Origin: Planctomycetaceae bacterium
Lineage (GTDB): Bacteria > Planctomycetota > Planctomycetia > Pirellulales > Pirellulaceae
NCBI GenBank assembly: GCA_018658605.1
Contig: JABHUV010000133.1
Location: 1-10,757, forward strand
Direction: 5' to 3'
Length of the DNA: 10,757 nucleotides
Shown here: piece after piece, positions 1 to 6,040 of the stretch
Layout: each line of letters opens with the position of its first letter
Numbering within the stretch: position 1 is the first letter of the stretch
Notes under the pieces: model-generated
Databases searched by the model: none
Seen by the model: only the letters and a program-made list of their open reading frames with translations
What the model was told of the DNA's origin: nothing
Position numbers and translations under genes: made by a program

Positions 1-1044
1 TGCACGTTCAAATTCATCAAATTGTTGTTTGAATGGTACGAGTGCTGTACCTGCGACCATGGTTAGCGATCGTGCGACCGGAGTCCCCATTGGCTTGTCG
101 CCGGTTAATTGGTTGGGGACGCCATCATCCGTGCCACCCATGCCGTCCATGCCGTCCATGCCACCCATCATGCCACCCATATCACCCATGCCACCAGCCA
201 TATCTCCGGTATTTCCACCGGTTGGACGATAACCTAGTATTTGGCCGCGGTCGCTGCGCAGTTTACGGATAGCACCTTCCAAATTACTCATCGCCCCATC
301 CATGTCGCCCATCATTCCTTCCATGCCACCCATCATGCCACCCATGTCTTCGCCCATGCCAGGCATCTCATCTCCACCAAAGGCTGCATTGTTATCTTTC
401 TTGGCAGGTTTACGGATTGGTTTTTTTTCTTCGATTACTTCTTGAGCAGGTTCGTCGGCGTCTGTGGGATCGTTTTCATTTTCGCCTAAGATATAGGCTA
501 CTGGTCCAGTTAAGGCAAAAGTGCGGATATCCATCACTGCGTACAACTGGGGATCTTCGCGTCGGGTAATGATGCGGTTGATTGGGGGATTGAATAGTTG
601 ATTGGGCGAGTAGTCATCCGAGTTGATTGTCATTTGACTATTCTTGGATCGAGATTCATAACTTGTCACACGGTAATTGTCTTGTTCCTTTTCCCAGCTT
701 CCAACGGTGATGTTGTTATTAGCTTCGGTAATTTTACTATCGAGTTGTTCGCCGTTTTTGTCGAAACGTTTTCCCAGATCATTTACTCCAGCACCCATCC
801 CAGCGTAAATAAGGTAGCCGGAAAATAAAACGGCGACGGTCAGAGCGATTTTTTCTGCATGGACGATCAACAAGTTGTCAGAAATCGGCTTGGACTTGCT
901 TTTGGCCGTGATAGCCGATTGCTTTTTGCGGACTTTCACGGGCGCAGTGGGGTCGGCTGTGGGATCAATCTCACCGCTAGCTTTAAGCACAGCGTCCATG
1001 ATCGCATCTGCTTGGTCTTGTTTGTTTTTGCGTCCAAAAACCAT
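1..1044 (-). CDS. Single-pass, Gly/Met-rich protein of the pilus alignment operon, C-terminus beyond window
   Basis: Third gene of the pilMN operon; 348 codons are visible and the frame is still open at base 1, so the C-terminus is missing. The ATG at 1044-1042 is preceded by GGAG at 8-base spacing, a good ribosome binding site. About 64 mostly charged residues (Lys-rich, probably cytoplasmic) precede one hydrophobic segment at about 65-84 (TVAVLFSGYLIYAGMG). A periplasmic part follows with a beta-rich stretch around 148-185 (RIITRREDPQLYAVMDIR), an acidic then Lys-rich linker at 187-217, and two Gly/Met-rich blocks at about 227-252 and 279-308. By position it is where pilP would be in a standard pilMNOPQ order, but PilP is normally a lipoprotein and no lipobox is present. 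A second PilO-like protein or a lineage-specific subunit is equally possible. The gene is real; its function is inferred from the operon only. Confidence 0.8.
   Translation of the reverse strand, partial: MVFGRKNKQDQADAIMDAVLKASGEIDPTADPTAPVKVRKKQSAITAKSKSKPISDNLLIVHAEKIALTVAVLFSGYLIYAGMGAGVNDLGKRFDKNGEQLDSKITEANNNITVGSWEKEQDNYRVTSYESRSKNSQMTINSDDYSPNQLFNPPINRIITRREDPQLYAVMDIRTFALTGPVAYILGENENDPTDADEPAQEVIEEKKPIRKPAKKDNNAAFGGDEMPGMGEDMGGMMGGMEGMMGDMDGAMSNLEGAIRKLRSDRGQILGYRPTGGNTGDMAGGMGDMGGMMGGMDGMDGMGGTDDGVPNQLTGDKPMGTPVARSLTMVAGTALVPFKQQFDEFERA
121..366 (-). repeat. Two Gly/Met-coding low-complexity blocks in the third operon gene
   Basis: Bases 289-366 and 121-210 encode blocks rich in GGM, GMM and GDM steps, separated by about 26 residues of ordinary sequence (LEGAIRKLRS and onward). 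At DNA level the unit is a repeated CCACCCAT/CATGCC on the plus strand. The same wording recurs in the neighbouring gene near 1800-1880. Confidence 0.75.
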
Positions 1045-1121
1045 GTTATATTCTCCATTGCAAAGCAACGATCCAGAAATTTGGTGTTGCCAAACAATTA
1101 GTAAAAATCATTTGGTTAAAA

Positions 1122-2747
1122 CTATTCAGCTTCACCACCGGGGTCAGCTGGAGTGTTGTTGTTTGTGTTGTTTTCTTGAGGATCAATTCCTAAAGCTGCT
1201 AAGTTAACAGGATTATAGATGTGGACGATTCCGTATATTTCGACCTCAACGTGATATTGCATTGTTGGGATTTGACTGGCAATACCGCCACCCATACCCC
1301 CCGTAGCTCCGCCCATACCCCCCATAGCTCCGCCCATACCACCCATAGCTCCACCCATGCCCCCCATGGCTCCGCCCATATCCCCTTCACTCATACCTCC
1401 GTCCATTGCTCCGCCCATTGCTCCGCCCATTGCTCCGGAATCTCCGCCACCTTTGTTCATACCTGACGGAGCGTTGATTCGAACCTGTAAAACCTCGATG
1501 CTTAATTCAGCATTACCACAGGCAGCAAGAAACTGATGCAAAAACCTGAGGTCGATCGTCAAGCGAATTCTAGTGGGATATCGCTTGGCAATTGCAAGTT
1601 CGGGCCGAACATTTCGCGACTTAGTCGTGATGTTTAAGGCAGTACGTAATTCGCTAATCGCCAGCGGTTGGTATGTATCGTCGACATAGCGTAGGTCGCC
1701 AGGATCGCTGGACGGTTCAGCTGCTCCGGTGCCTCCACCTGCGTCACCGCCACTTTCACCACCGCCACCTTCGCCGCCACCGTCAGGGCCTCCTGTCCCT
1801 TCCATGCCACCCATCATGCCACCCATGCCACCCATCATGCCGTCCATGCCACCCATGTCGTCGCCCATGCCGCCTGCATCACCGCCCGCAACTTTCCCAC
1901 CACTAAGTATCGCTTCTTTAGCGAGATCCACTCCGGTGGGACCGGAGAACGCGCCGTTTTTGGCAAGGTCGATACCGATGATATTGGTGACTTTAGCGTT
2001 ATACGCAGCGTCAGCTGTTTTATTCATGTCCGCAATAATTTTAAGCCATTGGTTCAATACCCAAAGGTCTTCCTGTGCGTAAAGGATTTCGAGAGTGGTT
2101 GGTACGCTACCTGCCCAAGAAAATCGTGATGCGAGAGATTTTTGATTAGATTCTTTCCAAAGGACCAGATGATCGTTGACCGTCGCGGTGTCCGCCGCAC
2201 CACCCTCACCAGCACTTGCATCTCCAAATCCGTTACCTGCGTCAGGGTCGGAACCCCAGCGAGCATCGACGATGTCCGCCAGAGTTGGTAGATATATGGA
2301 TGTAAAGTCTTTATATTTGCTACGAGCAATCTGACTGATTTCCGTTTTTACTGAATTGTTTAACGGGTTAATCACTCCGTCCATTTCTACTCTGAGTTCG
2401 ATAGGTGCTAATGGTTCAAAATAATTTGCTGTTATGCGATCCAGTTGATCAGGACCGACCGGCCAATTCAAGGATTGCTTTTGCACGTTGTATTTGTCTT
2501 GCCAAGTTTTATGAATGTCAGTTTTGACGGTAGACAAAATAATATTCATTCCCTCGTCGAATTTCGCGTTAGGATGGTTTCCTAAGTCCGTGATTTCTTT
2601 CAAATTGGAAAATGTTGAGCTGATTCTGCTTTCATTATTGGTGCGTTCTTCATTGAGTGAGCCGATGGCCAAGAACCACATGATGGAAATGGTGAGGACT
2701 ACGACGCCGGAGACGCCCCAAAATAAGTGTTTTTTAATGTCTTCCAT
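1122..2747 (-). CDS. PilO-like single-pass inner-membrane protein with Gly/Met-rich insertions
   Basis: Second gene of the operon, 66 bp after the pilMN fusion and 77 bp before the next gene. Residues 1-7 are cytoplasmic, one membrane helix lies at about 8-29 (FWGVSGVVVLTISIMWFLAI), and the rest should be periplasmic. A helical, probably coiled region follows at about 30-90, a mixed domain at 91-285, a Gly/Met-rich block at 287-341, a folded segment at 350-428, a second Gly/Met block at 430-488, and a terminal beta-like segment at 495-512 (MQYHVEVEIYGIVHIYN). The pattern strand-helix-strand (RIRLTIDLRFLHQFLAACG, then LSIEVLQVRI) plus that last strand resembles the ferredoxin-like domain of PilO/GspM, with the second Gly/Met block inserted before the final strand. 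At 541 residues it is more than twice the usual PilO length. The start at 2747 has no good Shine-Dalgarno site. The PilO assignment rests on topology, operon position and secondary-structure pattern, not on a signature motif. Confidence 0.75.
   Translation of the reverse strand: MEDIKKHLFWGVSGVVVLTISIMWFLAIGSLNEERTNNESRISSTFSNLKEITDLGNHPNAKFDEGMNIILSTVKTDIHKTWQDKYNVQKQSLNWPVGPDQLDRITANYFEPLAPIELRVEMDGVINPLNNSVKTEISQIARSKYKDFTSIYLPTLADIVDARWGSDPDAGNGFGDASAGEGGAADTATVNDHLVLWKESNQKSLASRFSWAGSVPTTLEILYAQEDLWVLNQWLKIIADMNKTADAAYNAKVTNIIGIDLAKNGAFSGPTGVDLAKEAILSGGKVAGGDAGGMGDDMGGMDGMMGGMGGMMGGMEGTGGPDGGGEGGGGESGGDAGGGTGAAEPSSDPGDLRYVDDTYQPLAISELRTALNITTKSRNVRPELAIAKRYPTRIRLTIDLRFLHQFLAACGNAELSIEVLQVRINAPSGMNKGGGDSGAMGGAMGGAMDGGMSEGDMGGAMGGMGGAMGGMGGAMGGMGGATGGMGGGIASQIPTMQYHVEVEIYGIVHIYNPVNLAALGIDPQENNTNNNTPADPGGEAE
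1284..1460 (-). repeat. 21-bp and 12-bp tandem repeats coding MGGAMGG and AMGG units
   Basis: Within the PilO-like gene, 21-bp units beginning gctccgcccata start at 1306, 1327, 1348 and (degenerate) 1369, each encoding an MGGAMGG heptapeptide; a further degenerate copy precedes 1306. A second array of 12-bp units (gctccgcccatt) starts at 1408, 1420 and, partially, 1432. Unit lengths are multiples of three, so copy-number changes would keep the frame. Confidence 0.8.
1725..1889 (-). repeat. Gly/Met then Gly/Glu/Ser-rich block in the PilO-like gene
   Basis: Encodes residues 287-341 of the PilO-like protein. The N-terminal half is Met-rich (GGMGGMMGGMEG); the C-terminal half loses Met and becomes Gly/Glu/Ser/Asp-rich (GEGGGGESGGDAGGGTG). 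It separates the upstream periplasmic domain from the strand-helix-strand segment. Confidence 0.7.
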
Positions 2748-2813
2748 AAGGCTCTATATCCACAAAGGAAAAAGGTTTGAGCTAAGTTGATTCGTTAAAC
2801 AAAATTTATTGAT

Positions 2814-5267
2814 TTAATTGATAGGTGTACCATTGTCGTCCAGACCAAGGTCACCGGGGTCGCCGCCTAGATTTTCATTGGGATCACCAACTGGCGTTTG
2901 TGCGGCATCTAATGCATCTTGGGCTTGCTGCGCGGCAAGTTGTTGAGCAGCGAGTCGTTTGATCGGTTCAGTTGGCACCCAGCAAAACTGAACGACGAAC
3001 GAGTATTTTTTGGCTTTATAGATTACTGCTTCTTCAGTATCCCCGTTGGGATCGGAAACGCCTGGCTCAGAAGTTGCTCCAGAACCTAATGCCCCAGCAC
3101 CTGCTCCGCCTCCACCTAGTGCTCCCATGCCACCCATGTCTGTACCTGGATCCCCACCACCGGTTGCGTTAGCATTCTCATCGCCGATAATCACTTCGCC
3201 GTTTTCTTGGGAGCTAACAAGTACAATGTGGCTGATCCCCATTTCTTCCATAGTGAATTGTTCGATGGTGAATTTCGTGTCCGTATCGTTTATTGCGGCT
3301 ATCGGCAAGTCGATAATGCTTTGACGCAATCGTTCAAGTAGGGCCATGTGAACGTGGCTGATGTCACCCGTTTCCCGGTCATTATTAAAGAAATGATAAC
3401 CTTTAAGCTGAATCACCCAACCCGCATCGGATGGGCCGCCGCCAACAGGTGTAGCGGCTCCGTCACCACCAATTGGTCCACCACTATTTCCGCCACCGTT
3501 GCCATCGTTAGCGGTGTTGCCAGCGTTAGCGGCGATTTCTTGAGCGGCGGTTGTTTCTAGGGCAATCATCTGCTCAACGAATTCTTTGTTATTGGCGATA
3601 AAGCTGGCATTTTGTTGAATGCCGTCAATCCAAATTTTCCGGTTTTTCTGGATGAAGCTGACGCCTTTTGCGTGGTCCGCCGAGACTTTCGTCCACCACT
3701 CGTTAAGGTCTTCAATATAGGCATTGTCGATTGATTCAATATAGAAATCGGGTCGGTCACTAAATGAAATTTGATCTGGATCACGCCATGTGGTTTGTTC
3801 TTGTGGTAGCACGGAATTAACGGTTTTTAATAATTCGATCCACAAGACTTGGCGGTCTGAATTCCCAATAAGTTGTTCACCAAAATCCTGTAGGTTTTCA
3901 TAGGCTTTTTGTAGTGCCTCATAGTCCTTGATGTTTGTATCAGATTTGGCTGAAACACTTTCTGCCTTGGTGATTTTTGATTCCCAACTGTCTGGGCCGG
4001 ACGCCGCAGGGATCGCTCCGGTGTTGTCGTGCGCTACTTTCTTCCAGGCGCCGTATTGCATAAAGTAGTTGAATAAAAATGAGAGTAGTAGCAGCGCGAC
4101 TGCCGAAATTACCCACGGTTTTTTGGAATCAACGAGTCGGTCAAATAGGATTTCTCGGGGCAACAAGTTAGTTTGCAGTTGTGCGATGCCCAGAGATTGG
4201 AGACAGAGTCCGTAACAATTAGCAAACGAAAGCATGTTGTTTTTAAACGTCGGACTAGCCGTAACGGTTGATCCCTTCAGCCGTTTGAATGCGTTCATAT
4301 CAATAACATCGACATCGATCTTTTTACCAATAAAGGCTTGAAGTCCGGGTAGCTTGGCGGTGTTACCCGTAATGACTACACCCTTGATGGTTGCTTTGCG
4401 ATCAATGCCTTGAAAGAACCTAAGAGAACGTTGGACTTCCGTCCCGAGGTTGTCATAGATCGACCGCATCGCTTGAAAGACACGCTTTGGATTTGGAGCG
4501 TCGCGAGCGTTTCGTTTGAGATGTTCAGCCTTGGCAAATGTAAGCTTCAGCTGTTGTGTCATTTGTCGCGTAAAATGATTACCGCCAATTGGAATACTGC
4601 GATGCCAGACGCGGAATCCATTGGTAATGACCATATCCGTCGTCTCGGTACCTATAGCCAGTACCATGTAGCTCGGTGGTGGAGAGTCGGGGTCGAAGAC
4701 ATCAGGGTCTGGACAATTGTCGAGTAGATCGTAGGTGATGCAGTTATAGATTGCCATCGGCGCAAGTTGCATGGCATCTAGGGTGATGTTAGCGTTGTCA
4801 AATGGCAGCATTTCACGGATGACCTGATCACGCTTCATTGCAAACAAACCAACTTCGGTCTCTGTGAGCAATCCTTCCTGTTCGATGCCACCCCCCATCC
4901 GTTGGTAGTCCCAAACGACTTCGTTTAAATCAAATGGGATCTGTTGCTTCGCTTCAAATTCGACAATGTCTCGAAGCTTTTTGAGTTCAATCGGTGGTGG
5001 CTTAAAGAACTTAGCTAAACCGGATTGGCCCGGAACAGTTACAGCGACTTTGTCATCTTCGATGTCATGTCGTTCGATAAACTGATTTAGCGCTTCGGCG
5101 ATTAAAGATTGGGGATCGGCGTCGGGTTGGCTAAGGATCTTCGGGTATTCGATGTAGTCGACCTGAGTGGCAACAAGATCACCATCTTGCATTTCACAGC
5201 GCAGTGCTTTTAGTGCACACTGTCCGATATCGATTCCCCATGCCCCTGGATTGTTCGTGTTGGCCAT
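2814..5267 (-). CDS. pilM: PilM-PilN fusion, type IV pilus/type II secretion-like inner-membrane platform
   Basis: First gene of the operon. Residues 1-365 are a PilM actin-like ATP-binding domain: phosphate-1 motif at 10-20 (WGIDIGQCALK), the family-typical EFEAKQQIPFDLNEVVWDYQ at 103-122, phosphate-2 at 203-213 (LAIGTETTDMV), and the adenosine motif at 297-309 (VVITGNTAKLPGL). Residues 366-372 read TNLLPRE, matching the INLLP tail of PilN that normally docks into PilM. A basic stretch and one membrane helix follow (about 385-403, WVISAVALLLLSFLFNYFM), then a periplasmic coil (about 430-580), a Gly-rich linker (588-615), and a ferredoxin-like region: strand at 616-626, helix at 638-653, strand at 679-686. 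A Gly-rich insertion at about 699-743 precedes a last strand at 754-765, and the tail is Ala/Gln then Asp/Gly-rich. At 817 residues it is over twice the length of standalone PilM (about 350) and about matches PilM plus PilN with insertions. The start at 5267 has AAGG six bases upstream. PilM identity is strong; the PilN part is inferred from motif and topology. Confidence 0.9.
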   Translation of the reverse strand: MANTNNPGAWGIDIGQCALKALRCEMQDGDLVATQVDYIEYPKILSQPDADPQSLIAEALNQFIERHDIEDDKVAVTVPGQSGLAKFFKPPPIELKKLRDIVEFEAKQQIPFDLNEVVWDYQRMGGGIEQEGLLTETEVGLFAMKRDQVIREMLPFDNANITLDAMQLAPMAIYNCITYDLLDNCPDPDVFDPDSPPPSYMVLAIGTETTDMVITNGFRVWHRSIPIGGNHFTRQMTQQLKLTFAKAEHLKRNARDAPNPKRVFQAMRSIYDNLGTEVQRSLRFFQGIDRKATIKGVVITGNTAKLPGLQAFIGKKIDVDVIDMNAFKRLKGSTVTASPTFKNNMLSFANCYGLCLQSLGIAQLQTNLLPREILFDRLVDSKKPWVISAVALLLLSFLFNYFMQYGAWKKVAHDNTGAIPAASGPDSWESKITKAESVSAKSDTNIKDYEALQKAYENLQDFGEQLIGNSDRQVLWIELLKTVNSVLPQEQTTWRDPDQISFSDRPDFYIESIDNAYIEDLNEWWTKVSADHAKGVSFIQKNRKIWIDGIQQNASFIANNKEFVEQMIALETTAAQEIAANAGNTANDGNGGGNSGGPIGGDGAATPVGGGPSDAGWVIQLKGYHFFNNDRETGDISHVHMALLERLRQSIIDLPIAAINDTDTKFTIEQFTMEEMGISHIVLVSSQENGEVIIGDENANATGGGDPGTDMGGMGALGGGGAGAGALGSGATSEPGVSDPNGDTEEAVIYKAKKYSFVVQFCWVPTEPIKRLAAQQLAAQQAQDALDAAQTPVGDPNENLGGDPGDLGLDDNGTPIN

Positions 5268-5283
5268 TATGACCCTTTCAATG

Positions 5284-5307
5284 GTTCATTGTGGTTAAAA
5301 AATGAAC
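5284..5307 (-). promoter_or_regulatory. 7-bp inverted repeat just upstream of the pilMN start
   Basis: GTTCATT (5284-5290) and AATGAAC (5301-5307) are perfect arms around a 10-base spacer, ending 17 bases upstream of the pilMN start codon. In the transcript it would form a short AU-rich hairpin close to the ribosome binding site; as DNA it could be an operator. It may also be chance in an AT-rich leader. Confidence 0.25.
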
Positions 5308-5406
5308 TGTGAACTTTGCAACGTTTTGTATTGTGCCGCGTTTATATTTTAAATGGTAATTCCGTAATATTTCTTCGCTGTATATCGACCACAAAGAACG
5401 TACCTT

Positions 5407-5428
5407 ACCGACATCTATCGGTCTTTTT
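5407..5428 (+). terminator. Short terminator-like hairpin in the intergenic region
   Basis: ACCGA, a six-base loop, TCGGT, then C and five T on the plus strand. The stem is only 5 bp. No plus-strand gene lies upstream to need it, so it could stop antisense transcription heading away from the pil operon, or be chance. Confidence 0.25.
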
Positions 5429-5657
5429 CAGGGTTAAACTTCCATTTTTTTACCATCTTTGCCGCTTCTCAACTAAACTTCCTCTACTCGACATCAATGC
5501 AAAACACAAAAATATCATTCATCTTCGAATTACTCTGTCCTATGACATTTAAGAGTATATCAAAGGCTATTTGTGTCTCACTTAGGTTTTTTGACTATCT
5601 AAGGGATCGCTGGTGTCCAGATCGGTAATTGCCAGTGTCATGATGGAGGAGAAAAGA

Positions 5658-5681
5658 ATGATGAATGATTCCCACACATGA
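5658..5681 (+). other. Seven-codon mini-ORF behind a strong Shine-Dalgarno site
   Basis: GGAGGAG at 5645-5651 is followed six bases later by ATG, encoding MMNDSHT and a TGA stop. It is the best Shine-Dalgarno match I see in the window, yet no long frame uses it. It lies 359 bp before the GH38-like gene on the same strand. A leader peptide is possible, but nothing in the seven residues points to a regulatory amino acid. Chance is a serious alternative. Confidence 0.2.
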
Positions 5682-6040
5682 CTTTAGATTGGCAAAGCCT
5701 TCTATGTTCCTAATATCCCTATCTACCAATGTTAGTTAACATAGAACCGTAATGTCAACGTTGTCACTGTGAAACTATTAGTCTTTATTGTGGGTAGTAG
5801 ACATCATTTTGATCCGCAATAATGGATGTGGCAACAGATAAATTCATGGCAGCGACTGTTTAAAATAAAAAACACTGAAGAATGAGACATTTTTGCAGCG
5901 TTAGTCTCTGTTTAAACTCGGTCATATTAGCACCGACCAGCATCGTCAGTTCAGCGAAAAAAAGAGTAGCAATGTCCTGATCGGCATTGTAAAAATCTCC
6001 CACGCACTCATTATCCTACAACCATATTCAAGACATCGCC

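Larger units (their letters stand above)
5268..6040. other. Divergent intergenic region, 773 bp, no convincing gene
   Basis: Lies between the left-running pil operon and the right-running GH38-like gene, so both promoters should be here. It is AT-richer than the flanking genes. The longest open frame (5316-5552, 78 codons) has no ribosome binding site and its composition (Phe/His/Arg/Cys-rich) looks non-coding. I see only short inverted repeats: GTTCATT/AATGAAC at 5284-5307, ACCGA/TCGGT at 5407-5422, TCTATGTT/AACATAGA at 5701-5745, ATGTTA/TAACAT at 5729-5742, and TCGGT/ACCGA at 5918-5936. A mini-ORF with a strong Shine-Dalgarno site lies at 5658-5681. No promoter is clear enough to call. Confidence 0.75.

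Noticed and set aside
33..272. Plus-strand frames rich in Pro, His, Met and Cys opposite the Gly/Met blocks (also around 1221-1466, 1673-2082 and 2972-3324)
   Set aside because: They are antisense readings of Gly/Met-coding repeats, which open all frames by low complexity. They have no ribosome binding site and the minus-strand proteins are clearly real.
1284..1460. CRISPR-like appearance of regularly spaced repeats
   Set aside because: The units are contiguous, 12 or 21 bp long, without unique spacers, and lie inside a coding frame.
5316..5321. TTGCAA as a -35 box for the pil operon (minus strand)
   Set aside because: The hexamer 16-17 bases downstream (TTTAAC or TTAACC) is a poor -10; too weak to call.
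5316..5552. 78-codon plus-strand frame in the intergenic region
   Set aside because: No ribosome binding site, improbable composition rich in Phe, His, Arg and Cys, and no recognisable motif; it also lies where the pil promoter should be.
5761..5789. TTGTCA, 17 bases, TTTATT as a promoter for the GH38-like gene
   Set aside because: The -35 is a fair match but the -10 matches only 4 of 6 bases, and it lies about 250 bp from the start codon in AT-rich DNA; chance cannot be excluded.
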